From assembly GCF_042219825.1 (NCBI RefSeq), contig NZ_JBHJHQ010000001.1:310001-374000 (forward strand): a DNA stretch of 64,000 bases, in the 5' to 3' direction. Under the pieces are notes generated by a model. The model did not search any database and was not told the DNA's origin. It was given only the letters and a program-made list of their open reading frames with translations. This DNA is from JBHJHP01 sp042219825 (GTDB taxonomy: Bacteria; Bacteroidota; Bacteroidia; Bacteroidales; UBA5342). Numbering within the stretch: the first letter of the stretch is position 1; each line of letters begins with the position of its first letter. The translations under genes and the position numbers were made by a program. Shown here piece after piece: positions 1-8,485 of this stretch.

Positions 1-1
1 A

Positions 2-1240
2 GGAATACCAAGCCTTAAGGTGGCTTTTAATAATGTGTTTGGTTACTATATCGAAGTTAGAAATACGCACAAGGACAAGGTTCCGGAAGAGTGGATCCGC
101 AAACAGACCCTGGTGAATGCTGAACGCTATATCACCGAAGAGCTGAAGGAGTATGAATCCAAAATTCTTGGCGCAGAAGAGAAGATACAGGTATTGGAAG
201 CAAAATTATACAGCCAGCTGGTGTATGATCTGGTAGAATATGTTGCGCCTATTCAGCTGAACGCTAACCTGATAGCCAAACTGGACTGTCTTCTGTCGTT
301 TGCAAGAGTGGCCAAAGAAAATAAATATGTGCGACCAGAGGTCAATGATTCAGCTGTTATTGATATTGTGGAAGGACGCCATCCGGTAATAGAAACTCAG
401 CTGCCGTTAGGAGAGGAGTACATCTCGAATAACGTGCTGCTAGACAGCGATTCACAACAGATCATCATCATTACCGGTCCTAATATGGCCGGTAAGTCAG
501 CTTTGTTGCGTCAGACAGCCCTGATTGTACTCATGGCCCAGGTTGGTGCTTTTGTACCCGTTCAAAGTGCTAAGATTGGCGTTGTGGACAAAATCTTTAC
601 ACGGGTTGGTGCCTCCGATAACATATCATTAGGCGAATCCACATTTATGGTGGAGATGAATGAGGCCGCAAGCATTCTGAATAATATTTCGGACCGGAGT
701 TTGATTTTGTTTGATGAACTGGGGCGTGGAACCAGTACGTATGATGGAATCTCCATTGCCTGGTCCATTGTTGAACACATTCATGAACATCCAAAGGCAA
801 AGGCCAAAACCTTATTTGCCACGCATTACCACGAGCTGAACGAAATGGAGAAAAGCTTCAAAAGGATCAGAAACTTCAATGTATCCGTAAAAGAGCTGGA
901 TGATAAAATTCTGTTTTTACGTAAACTGGTGCGTGGGGGAAGTGAGCACAGCTTTGGTATTCATGTGGCAGCTATGGCAGGAATGCCAAAAAGTGTGGTG
1001 AAACGTTCGGAGGATATTCTGAAACAACTGGAAACAGACAACCGTAAGTCGGGTATTTCAAAACCGGTGGATAAAATAGGCCAGCAAAGGGAAGGCTTTC
1101 AAATGAGTTTTTTCCAGCTGGATGATCCGGTTTTGTCGCAAATCCGTGATGAAATTCTGAACACGGATATCAATAATCTGACGCCGGTGGAGGCATTGAA
1201 TAAACTTAACGAAATAAAAAAGCTGATAAAGGGGAAATAA
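2..1240 (+). CDS. mutS: DNA mismatch repair protein MutS, C-terminal part (5' end outside window)
   Basis: This is the C-terminal 412 residues of MutS, the ATPase that recognises base mismatches and starts methyl-independent or MutL-dependent repair in the cytoplasm. The reading frame is open from the window edge; a GTG at base 20 is internal, because the family motif [18 protein letters not shown] runs straight through it. The lever/clamp region is followed by the ABC-type ATPase: Walker [10 protein letters not shown] near bases 476-502, Walker [17 protein letters not shown], then the FATHYHEL switch histidine region. The C-terminal tail after the ATPase contains the usual helix-turn-helix dimerisation segment. 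Truncation is caused by the window only. Identification is secure. Confidence 0.97.
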   Translation, partial: GIPSLKVAFNNVFGYYIEVRNTHKDKVPEEWIRKQTLVNAERYITEELKEYESKILGAEEKIQVLEAKLYSQLVYDLVEYVAPIQLNANLIAKLDCLLSFARVAKENKYVRPEVNDSAVIDIVEGRHPVIETQLPLGEEYISNNVLLDSDSQQIIIITGPNMAGKSALLRQTALIVLMAQVGAFVPVQSAKIGVVDKIFTRVGASDNISLGESTFMVEMNEAASILNNISDRSLILFDELGRGTSTYDGISIAWSIVEHIHEHPKAKAKTLFATHYHELNEMEKSFKRIRNFNVSVKELDDKILFLRKLVRGGSEHSFGIHVAAMAGMPKSVVKRSEDILKQLETDNRKSGISKPVDKIGQQREGFQMSFFQLDDPVLSQIRDEILNTDINNLTPVEALNKLNEIKKLIKGK

Positions 1241-1253
1241 TTGGCATTTCGAT

Positions 1254-1284
1254 TTTGGAAAAAAAGAAAACACCATTATATTTG
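1254..1284 (+). promoter_or_regulatory. Bacteroidota-type promoter of tRNA-Leu
   Basis: TTTG at 1254-1257 and TATATTTG at 1277-1284 are separated by 19 nt, which matches the Bacteroidota housekeeping consensus (TTTG, about 19 nt, TAnnTTTG). The expected start point near 1291 lies about 47 nt before the tRNA. It overlaps nothing coding and starts just after the mutS stop. Confidence 0.7.
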
Positions 1285-1337
1285 CACCGCTCAAATGAGC
1301 ACGATTCATTGAAATAAGTCATCCAAAAGATATTGTT

Positions 1338-1423
1338 GCCCGGATGGCGGAATTGGTAGACGCGCTGGACTTAAAATCCAGTAACCAGAAATGGTTGTGT
1401 GGGTTCAAGTCCCACTCCGGGTA
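1338..1423 (+). tRNA. tRNA-Leu (anticodon UAA)
   Basis: A complete 86-nt class II tRNA fold can be drawn. The acceptor stem is GCCCGGA (1338-1344) with TCCGGGT (1416-1422), closed by a G-U pair. The anticodon stem is CTGGA/TCCAG with loop CTTAAAA and anticodon TAA at 1372-1374. A long variable arm of the leucine type follows, then the T stem GTGGG/CCCAC with loop TTCAAGT. The discriminator is A1423. The next bases are CACCA, so a CCA end does not directly follow the discriminator and would be added post-transcriptionally. Confidence 0.96.
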
Positions 1424-1433
1424 CACCAGAAAG

Positions 1434-1463
1434 CCCGTATTGCTTTTGCAGTACGGGTTTTTT
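1434..1463 (+). terminator. Rho-independent terminator of tRNA-Leu
   Basis: CCCGTA (1434-1439) pairs with TACGGG (1452-1457), with an inner TGC/GCA extension after one mismatch, followed directly by six T residues. It sits 10 nt after the tRNA. Confidence 0.85.
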
Positions 1464-1563
1464 GTTTATAGTGATTGTATTACGTTCTTAAATGTAATTT
1501 AGCCTGGTTCAGTAATTAGAGTTGCCCTTATTTTTTCACCTTACCAATTTTATTTTATGAATT

Positions 1564-1953
1564 TCATTCTATTTCTTCACAATTTTCGGCCAAATCAAGT
1601 TGTTCGATTTGAAAATCAATATCTGCAATATTATCATCTAATCGGTTTAATAACAATTTCTTTTCTGTTGTTCTCATGTTACATTCGTTTAGGTTGTTAA
1701 TCTTATATATAAGAGTCGTATATAAATATTTATGATTTCTATGTATAGCGTATAATTTACAACCACTTGGATCACTGTCAATAACATTTTCAAAGTAATT
1801 AGCTCTTGCTTCATCATAATGATCGTCTATGTCTTGCGCGGATTTTAAATCGTCTAAATAACAAGTAGTAAACAATTGTGAAATTTGAGAATTTTTCACA
1901 CAGGAACTCCCTAAAATTATCATCGTTGCAATAAATAATATTTGCTTTTTCAT
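1564..1953 (-). CDS. Small putative lipoprotein, function unknown
   Basis: A 129-residue protein of no recognised family. The N-terminus is a typical secretion signal (two lysines, hydrophobic run) ending at a cysteine near residue 18 (ILGSSC), a weak lipobox that would anchor it in the membrane. The rest is acidic and polar with a predicted helical C-terminal end rich in Leu, Asp and Glu. It stands alone, convergent with the tRNA-Leu unit and divergent from the PUL. Base composition is more AT-rich than its neighbours, which could mean recent gain or fast evolution. The start at 1953 is supported only by the signal sequence beginning there. Confidence 0.6.
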   Translation of the reverse strand: MKKQILFIATMIILGSSCVKNSQISQLFTTCYLDDLKSAQDIDDHYDEARANYFENVIDSDPSGCKLYAIHRNHKYLYTTLIYKINNLNECNMRTTEKKLLLNRLDDNIADIDFQIEQLDLAENCEEIE

Positions 1954-2094
1954 TTGTCGGATATTGTATTAATGTAGACTAAATAAAAGGGAAATTTTTT
2001 AAAAAGTCAAGGAAAACCAATGATACTTTATAATTGTCAACCAGGTTCAGGACAACTAATTTTGTAAAATGTGATTAGTATAAGACATAAAAAT

Positions 2095-2116
2095 AGCCGT
2101 TCCAGGAGGAACGGCT
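2095..2116 (-). terminator. Strong 9-bp hairpin upstream of the PUL, terminator-like on the minus strand
   Basis: AGCCGTTCC (2095-2103) pairs perfectly with GGAACGGCT (2108-2116) across an AGGA loop. Read on the minus strand it is followed by ATTTTTA, so it could terminate minus-strand transcription. On the plus strand no T run follows, and it lies 26 nt before a short ATG reading frame, so a 5'-leader role is also possible. Confidence 0.5.
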
Positions 2117-2142
2117 GTGCTAACTAACATTAATGATTGTAT

Positions 2143-2175
2143 ATGAAAAAAACCTATTTAAATTATTCCTTATAA
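2143..2175 (+). other. Ten-codon reading frame after the hairpin (leader peptide or remnant of a susC start)
   Basis: ATG AAA AAA ACC begins a ten-residue peptide (MKKTYLNYSL) that stops at TAA 2173-2175. The hairpin, the spacer CTAACTAACATTAA and an ATG-AAA-AAA start resemble, from general experience, the 5' region of susC-type genes in this phylum. The coding region does not continue. It could be a translated leader or a decapitated remnant; the sequence alone does not decide. Confidence 0.3.
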
Positions 2176-2585
2176 TCTGATTACTGAATATGTATTCTTT
2201 AATCTTAATACACCCTGATAATTTTATTTACTCAGACCTTTTTCGATTTTTTATGTTTGTAAAATTATACATGAACTAACCAATTCCATGTAACATTTTT
2301 AAATTAGTCTGATACATTTATTACTTTTTTGAAAGCTATTGTTTCAAGAGTATTAAAAATTTTCCATCTGTCTGTGAATTTTTCAAAACTCTTTTTCCTG
2401 CATGTTATCATAGTGAGTTTTGTTTTACAAAATTGTATTAATATTCAGAAGATAATTTTAATTACATAATTGGCTCACTTTTGAACAATAGTCAAAAAGA
2501 TTGCAGGATTTGTACAAAAAGAAATATCCTGATCTATCGTACTTTTAAGAGCATTTAGTAATTGTATACATAATTTAAATGTACT
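2176..2585. other. Non-coding region before the susC gene
   Basis: About 410 nt of very AT-rich sequence with no credible gene on either strand. It should hold the operator bound by the HTCS regulator encoded at 11.6 kb, but I see no clear TAnnTTTG element and no clear direct or inverted repeat that I can name as the operator. Confidence 0.4.
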
Positions 2586-5500
2586 ATGTTTAAAATCTCA
2601 AATTTAAGGAAGCAATCCTTATTCAAATCTTTAGTATTCCAATCCGGACTACTGGTTTTCTTATTTTTCGTCGATCCGGCATTAAAGGCACAGACAACAC
2701 CAGACTCATACATTGTTAATGGTGTAGTAAAAAGTTCGCAGGGTGAGACTTTAATTGGCGTGAATGTTCTGGAAGAAGGGACTGATAACGGAACAATTAC
2801 AGATCTGGATGGGCGGTTTCAGATATCTGTCAGTGGAGAAGCTACACTGGTATTCCGATATGTTGGATTTATAACACAGAGAATAGGTGTAAATGGTAAA
2901 ACAACGTTGGATGTTGTATTGCAGGAAGGTCAGGAACAATTGGATGAATTTGTTGTGGTTGGTTATGGCCGGCAACGTAAAAAGGACTTAACGGGTGCTA
3001 TCGGGGTAGTTAATACCGATGAAATGAAAAAAACAAATACGCCTGATATTGGACAGGCCCTTCAGGGGATGGCTACAGGTGTTAATGTAACCACATCAGG
3101 TTTGCCGGGAGCGGGAGCTGATATAAATATCCGGGGTATTGGTAGTTTTTCAAATGTTTCTCCCCTTTATGTTGTTGATGGTGTAATCATGCAAGGTTCA
3201 CAACGTGAGTTCAGTATGAACGATGTTGAAAGCATTCAGATTTTAAAAGATGCTGCTGCTGCTGCGCTGTATGGAGCCCGTGGTGCAAACGGCGTAATTC
3301 TTATCACAACTAAAAAGGGAAAAGACGGGAAAACAAACATTGATTTCAATGCATCTTACGGTGTTTCCAATATTGCCAAACGGCTTGAAATGATGAACAG
3401 TCTCGAATTCTTACGTACACAACGCATTGCCTACGAAAATGCGGGATTGGAATGGCCGGGTGAACCTCAGCAAGGTCAAATACTCACGAACACAGATTGG
3501 CAGAATGAGTTTTTTAAAACCGGTGTTACACAGGATTATAATTTAAATGTTTCGGGTGGTAATACCAACGGACGCTATTTCTTTTCATTTAATTATTACG
3601 ACCAGGATGGCGTTGTAATAGGTCCGTCCCATAAACGCTTCAACATCCGTAGTAATACAGAGGCTAAGAAAGGGATTTTCACGGTAGGAGAGAATCTGAC
3701 ATTCGGACGATCCATTTCAGTTCCTATGATCGGTGTTCCGTTTGTTGATCTGGCATTGATGCCTCCGATTATTCCTGTCCGGGATCCGGATAACCCGGAT
3801 GAATACGGATATGGAAATTCATCATACCCCACTTATGGTTCCAATCCGATTGGTTTGCAGGAAACACGCGATAATGAACAATATAATAATCGCCTGCTTG
3901 GAAACGCTTATTTGCAGATGGAACCCATAAAAGGTTTACAGATAAAGACAAATATTGGTATTGAGTATTTCAATTATTTTGACAGATACAAAACCACTTA
4001 CAAGCAGTTAAGATATCTGACAATTGATAAATATGAAACTTCATTACAGGAAAATAACGGTGATGTTTTGACCTGGATATGGGAAAATACAGTATTTTAT
4101 CAAAAGCGGATAGGGAAACATAATTTTGATGCGCTGCTTGGATATACTGCACAAAAAACAATGAGCCGGGGCAATACGGCAATCGGATATAATCTTGCTA
4201 CTGAAGGTTTATGGGTGCTTGATCAAACAACAGAGGATCAGACTGTAAGCGGATCGGATGGAGCTTATGCAATGACTTCAATACTGGGAAGGATAAATTA
4301 TAATTATAATGACCGGTATCTGACACAAATCAATATCCGGCGGGATGGCTCTTCCCGGTTTGGCGAATTCAACCGTTTCGGTTACTTCCCGTCTGCATCG
4401 TTTGGTTGGCGCATCAGTCAGGAGAATTTTATGGAATCAGTGGATTGGGTCGACGACCTGAAACTGCGTGCCAGTTACGGGATATTGGGAGACCAGCAGG
4501 CTGTTGGTAATTATGCGTATGCCACCTATATTTATACCAGCGAAGGGGCGATATTTGGAACAGGTGATCAAACATATTATCCCGGAAAGATTCAAAAAGG
4601 ACGTTCCAATCCTAATTTGAAATGGGAAGAAAAGAAAACATTTAATCTCGGATTGGACTTTACACTTTTAAATCAAAGGTTATACGGTACCGTGGAGTAT
4701 TTTGATGCAGAACTAAGTAACCTGTTAATAACCAAAGATCTGGCATGGATAAGTGGAACCGATGTGTCACCTATTACTAATTATGGTGCCATGAGCAATA
4801 AAGGATTTGAATTTCAGGTTGGTTTCAGGGACAGAACCAGGGACTTTAAATATGATGTTTCTCTAAACCTTTCAGCGGTACGAAATAAAGTTCAGGATCT
4901 GGCAAACGATGATATTTATTATTCTGGTATTAACGGTGTCAGTGCTTCGGAAGTAGGACATTCAATTGGTGAATTCTATGTGCTTCGTACCGATGGTATT
5001 TTCCAGAATACCACAGAGGTAAATCAGCATACAACTACTGTGGTAGATGAAGCAACAGGTGAGGCAACGGAAATCGTCATTCAGCCTGATGCCAGACCAG
5101 GCGATATTCGGTATCTCGATTTAAACCAGGATGGAGTAATAACCAATGAGGATCGTGAGTATATTGGCAGCCCTTTCCCAAAATTTGAAGGTGGTTTAAA
5201 TTTCAACTCTGAATATAAAGGTTTCGATTTGAATGTGTTTTTGTACGGTGTTTATGGCAACTTAATTTACAATAACGTAAAAGTTCATCTGGAGTCCATG
5301 AACGGTACAACCAATTACCCGGAAGACCTGCAACCCTGGAAAGGTGAAGGAACCTCTAATACTACACCACGACCATACATTGGTCAAACAGATAATACAA
5401 TTGCATACAGCGATCGTTGGATTGAACACGGCGATTATCTTCGTCTGAAAAATATACAGTTGGGCTATTCTTTATCGGACAGGGTATTAAAAAAGATGGG

Positions 5501-5672
5501 GAACATTGAGAAATTCAGGCTATATGTTAGTGCTCAAAACGTGTTTACATTGACCGGTTATTCCGGTTTTGATCCTGAAATTTCAGGGGGCAGCGTATTT
5601 AGTAAAGGATATGATGATGGACATTTCCCGCCTGTGCGTACCATATCGGGCGGTTTACAGGTTTCATTTTAA
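2586..5672 (+). CDS. SusC/RagA-type TonB-linked outer membrane transporter
   Basis: A 1028-residue outer membrane importer for oligosaccharides, working with the SusD-like lipoprotein encoded next. A signal peptide ends near Ala35 (ALKA-QT). Residues about 40-115 form the carboxypeptidase-regulatory-like domain (VNGVVKSS..LIGVNV..DLDGRF). Then comes the SusC signature region with a TonB box (LDEFVVVGYGRQRKKDLTGA), a plug domain with the GADINIRGIGS and DAAAAALYGARGANGVI motifs, and a large beta-barrel to the C-terminal residue Phe. Length is usual for the family. It is the first gene of the PUL, 27 nt before susD, and is probably induced through the HTCS at 11.6 kb. Powered in principle by an ExbBD-TonB complex such as that at 25.1 kb. 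The exact glycan is not readable from the sequence. Confidence 0.95.
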   Translation: MFKISNLRKQSLFKSLVFQSGLLVFLFFVDPALKAQTTPDSYIVNGVVKSSQGETLIGVNVLEEGTDNGTITDLDGRFQISVSGEATLVFRYVGFITQRIGVNGKTTLDVVLQEGQEQLDEFVVVGYGRQRKKDLTGAIGVVNTDEMKKTNTPDIGQALQGMATGVNVTTSGLPGAGADINIRGIGSFSNVSPLYVVDGVIMQGSQREFSMNDVESIQILKDAAAAALYGARGANGVILITTKKGKDGKTNIDFNASYGVSNIAKRLEMMNSLEFLRTQRIAYENAGLEWPGEPQQGQILTNTDWQNEFFKTGVTQDYNLNVSGGNTNGRYFFSFNYYDQDGVVIGPSHKRFNIRSNTEAKKGIFTVGENLTFGRSISVPMIGVPFVDLALMPPIIPVRDPDNPDEYGYGNSSYPTYGSNPIGLQETRDNEQYNNRLLGNAYLQMEPIKGLQIKTNIGIEYFNYFDRYKTTYKQLRYLTIDKYETSLQENNGDVLTWIWENTVFYQKRIGKHNFDALLGYTAQKTMSRGNTAIGYNLATEGLWVLDQTTEDQTVSGSDGAYAMTSILGRINYNYNDRYLTQINIRRDGSSRFGEFNRFGYFPSASFGWRISQENFMESVDWVDDLKLRASYGILGDQQAVGNYAYATYIYTSEGAIFGTGDQTYYPGKIQKGRSNPNLKWEEKKTFNLGLDFTLLNQRLYGTVEYFDAELSNLLITKDLAWISGTDVSPITNYGAMSNKGFEFQVGFRDRTRDFKYDVSLNLSAVRNKVQDLANDDIYYSGINGVSASEVGHSIGEFYVLRTDGIFQNTTEVNQHTTTVVDEATGEATEIVIQPDARPGDIRYLDLNQDGVITNEDREYIGSPFPKFEGGLNFNSEYKGFDLNVFLYGVYGNLIYNNVKVHLESMNGTTNYPEDLQPWKGEGTSNTTPRPYIGQTDNTIAYSDRWIEHGDYLRLKNIQLGYSLSDRVLKKMGNIEKFRLYVSAQNVFTLTGYSGFDPEISGGSVFSKGYDDGHFPPVRTISGGLQVSF

Positions 5673-5699
5673 TAATTTATTTCAAAAACAGTCTGGAAA

Positions 5700-7265
5700 A
5701 TGAAAAATATTAGGTTATATATTATAATGGTTGGTTTGATTACATTAATGGTATCCTGCGATGATATGCTTAATCTTACCAATCCTAATCAACAGGATAC
5801 ATCCAATTTCTGGGAGACCGAGCAGGATTTGATTGACGGTTTAAATGCCGCCTACAGACCTTTACGGTTTAATGGAGAATACCGGCGCTGGCTTCACATA
5901 TTATATGTATCACGTTCTGATGAAGGGTATTCAACATCTCCGAATCCAACGTTTCAATCGTACTCAAATTTTAAAACACTTAACAACGATGCAGCTGAAG
6001 CTGTCCTTTATACCTGGTTGGATCTGTATAAGGGAATATTCTGGGCAAACCAGGTGTTGGATAATGCCCCGAATGCACCTATAGAAGATGAAGTTTACAG
6101 AGACAGGATCATGGGGCAGGCATATTTTCTGCGTGGGTTAGGTTATTTTAATATTGCAGGTGTGTATGGCCGTGGTCCTATAACACTTACTTCCTATGTG
6201 GAGGATAATCCAAAGATTTACGAACAGCATGAGATTTATTTACAGGCTCAAAAGGACTTTGATGAAGCCAGAAAACGTCTTCCGGCTTATTGGGAAGAAA
6301 CAACAGATTTAGGGCGCATTACCAAAGGCGGAGCTCTTGGGATGCTGGTTAAAGTATCGGCTCAGTTGCACGAGTGGCAGTCGGTAAAGAATTACTGCGA
6401 CACAATTTTTGACATGAAAGGTGCAGGAGGTGTTCCTCTGTATAGCCTTGTTGCTGATTACCGTGAGAATTTTACGGATGTTAATGAAAATAATTCCGAA
6501 TCTTTGTTTGAAGTCCAGTTCATGTCGGGGCCTGTAAACGGCGTCGGACAGCTTAGCCAGGAGAGGGCGAAATTTCTGGGACTACCTGCAAATGGCTGCT
6601 CGTATGATGATGGTACAGCAGGCAATATTGTTAAAACCGATCTTGAGATGGAAAAGACTGTGGATGGTAATGTTGATCCGCGATTAAAGAATACATTGTT
6701 TTATTATGACCCGAACAATACCACAGAGCTTTTTTACGGAAAAACATGGCTGCAATGGGAAAATGATGGTGGTTCTTCTGTTGTACGTTCAAAAGTTTAC
6801 TGGAAGAAATATACAAACTATGATACACGTACTACTGAAGATCATGAAAATAACGGAATTAATTTCCGGGTCGTACGTTTAGCGGATATTTATCTGATGT
6901 ATGCTGAGGCATTGAATGAATTAGGTCTTACCTCCGAAGCTTACGAATATATCAATAAAGTACGCAGCAGGGTTAATTTACCTGACCTTCAGAATTCTAC
7001 CGTATTTACCGGAATAGGTAACGATCAGGATAAAATGCGGGATCAGATCATGCATGAACGTAGTTGCGAACTTGCCGGTGAAAGCTGGCGCTGGCTTGAT
7101 CTTGAGCGTTGGGGTATGTTTGAATCCGAAGATAAAATTGCATTTTTGAAGCAACGCGACAGCGAGTTTAACAACTTTGTGATTGGTAAAAGTAACCGCT
7201 TCCCGATACCTTATCGTGAAGTAAACCTGGTGCCTTCTTTAGAACAAAATCCTGGATACGAATAA
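5700..7265 (+). CDS. SusD/RagB-type surface glycan-binding lipoprotein
   Basis: A 521-residue lipoprotein with lipobox MVSC ending at Cys20, to be anchored on the outer face of the outer membrane as the lid of the SusC barrel. The N-terminal SusD-like segment (LNLTNPNQQDTSNFWETE) and the C-terminal RagB/SusD signature (IMHERSCELAGESWRWLDL) are both present, with tetratricopeptide-like helices between them (FLRGLGYFNIAGVYG, LMYAEALNELG). It follows the SusC gene by 27 nt and is surely in the same transcript. Family and role are secure; ligand is unknown, but the enzymes downstream suggest an arabinose- or xylose-containing glycan. Confidence 0.95.
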   Translation: MKNIRLYIIMVGLITLMVSCDDMLNLTNPNQQDTSNFWETEQDLIDGLNAAYRPLRFNGEYRRWLHILYVSRSDEGYSTSPNPTFQSYSNFKTLNNDAAEAVLYTWLDLYKGIFWANQVLDNAPNAPIEDEVYRDRIMGQAYFLRGLGYFNIAGVYGRGPITLTSYVEDNPKIYEQHEIYLQAQKDFDEARKRLPAYWEETTDLGRITKGGALGMLVKVSAQLHEWQSVKNYCDTIFDMKGAGGVPLYSLVADYRENFTDVNENNSESLFEVQFMSGPVNGVGQLSQERAKFLGLPANGCSYDDGTAGNIVKTDLEMEKTVDGNVDPRLKNTLFYYDPNNTTELFYGKTWLQWENDGGSSVVRSKVYWKKYTNYDTRTTEDHENNGINFRVVRLADIYLMYAEALNELGLTSEAYEYINKVRSRVNLPDLQNSTVFTGIGNDQDKMRDQIMHERSCELAGESWRWLDLERWGMFESEDKIAFLKQRDSEFNNFVIGKSNRFPIPYREVNLVPSLEQNPGYE

Positions 7266-7307
7266 GAACAATTTTTAGGAAAGTCAGAATACAAAAATAT
7301 TTTCATC

Positions 7308-8405
7308 ATGAATAAAAGACCATTAAAAATGACAACAATAGGAGCCTTATTAATGTCTGTTATACTATTTGCATGCCAACATAATACCGAAGAAGAAGTT
7401 CTTATCTGGAACGACCCTTCTTCAGCAGCTGATACGCTATATCAGAACCCGGTGTTTGAACCGGATCTTGCAGACCCGAGTTTTATCAGGACCGCTGATG
7501 GCTGGTTTTATGCTTATGGCACAGAGAATGAATGGGCGCCTGGGGAATACCGCATAACTCCAATTATTAAATCAAAGGATATGGTGAATTGGGAATTTGT
7601 GGCTAACGCATTCCAGACGAAACCCACATGGCACAGTACCGGTGGAATTTGGGCACCTCAAATCGTATTTAATTCCACTGACGGTTTATATTATTTGTAC
7701 TACGGTTTTTCGGCCTGGGGAGACAGTAATCCCGGAGTCGGAGTGGCGACTTCAAAAAATCCGGAAGGACCATTCGAGGATCAGGGAAAAATACTGGATA
7801 ATCAATCTTCAGGTGTGTGGAATAGCATCGATCAGTTTTATATAGAAACCGGCTCAGGAAGAAATAAAAAGAGATATCTGATTTGGGGAAGCTTTGCAGG
7901 AATTTATGGTGTGGAAATGTCTGATATGAAAACGCCCAAACTGAGCACGAAATTTAAAATTGCCGGAAATGGTTTTGAAGGTTCATACATTTTTGAACAT
8001 GAGGGCTTTTACTACTATTTTGGTTCAAACGGAAACTGCTGTGAAGGAGCAAATAGTAAATATCGGCTAAGTGTTGCCAGATCAACCGACATAAAAGGCC
8101 CGTATTTAAGAAAAGATGGTGTTGATATCATTCATGACAATACTGAAGGAACACCTTTCTTACATGGCGATCAGAGCGTTGGTTGGGTCGGACCCGGACA
8201 TAACGGTGAAATCATTGTGGATGACAGAGGACACTATTTCATCCTTTATCATGCCATTAAATATGATAATCCGTTATTGCCCAACGGTGCAACGCGTCGT
8301 CCTCTGATGATGGATGAAATTATCTGGGTAGATGGTTGGCCAACCATAGAAGGAGGAGTTCCAAGCAATACCCTGAAACCGGCACCGTATTTTGAAAAAG
8401 AATAA
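7308..8405 (+). CDS. Glycoside hydrolase family 43 lipoprotein (arabinanase-like)
   Basis: A 365-residue secreted enzyme with lipobox SVILFAC ending at Cys23, so probably cell-surface or periplasmic. The five-bladed propeller of GH43 is recognised from its three acidic residues: Asp56 in LADPSF (general base), Asp175 in NSIDQFY (pKa modulator) and Glu224 in EGSYIF (general acid). The stretch GPGHNGEIIVDD..FILYHA near the C-terminus is typical of endo-arabinanase and arabinofuranosidase subfamilies. Family membership is strong; activity on arabinan rather than xylan is inference from these local motifs. It lies 42 nt after susD in the PUL. A weak terminator follows at 8415, which may lower expression of downstream genes. 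Confidence 0.9.
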   Translation: MNKRPLKMTTIGALLMSVILFACQHNTEEEVLIWNDPSSAADTLYQNPVFEPDLADPSFIRTADGWFYAYGTENEWAPGEYRITPIIKSKDMVNWEFVANAFQTKPTWHSTGGIWAPQIVFNSTDGLYYLYYGFSAWGDSNPGVGVATSKNPEGPFEDQGKILDNQSSGVWNSIDQFYIETGSGRNKKRYLIWGSFAGIYGVEMSDMKTPKLSTKFKIAGNGFEGSYIFEHEGFYYYFGSNGNCCEGANSKYRLSVARSTDIKGPYLRKDGVDIIHDNTEGTPFLHGDQSVGWVGPGHNGEIIVDDRGHYFILYHAIKYDNPLLPNGATRRPLMMDEIIWVDGWPTIEGGVPSNTLKPAPYFEKE

Positions 8406-8414
8406 ATCAATGAT

Positions 8415-8447
8415 CCCATTCTATGTTTAAAAATCAGGATGGGTTTT
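8415..8447 (+). terminator. Intra-locus terminator-like hairpin
   Basis: CCCATTCT (8415-8422) pairs with AGGATGGG (8436-8443) with one G-U pair, followed by TTTT. It lies just after the GH43 gene and inside the PUL, so it probably reduces rather than ends readthrough. Confidence 0.55.
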
Positions 8448-8485
8448 AAATAATATTTTTAGTATCAACATTAAAATTAACTGCT

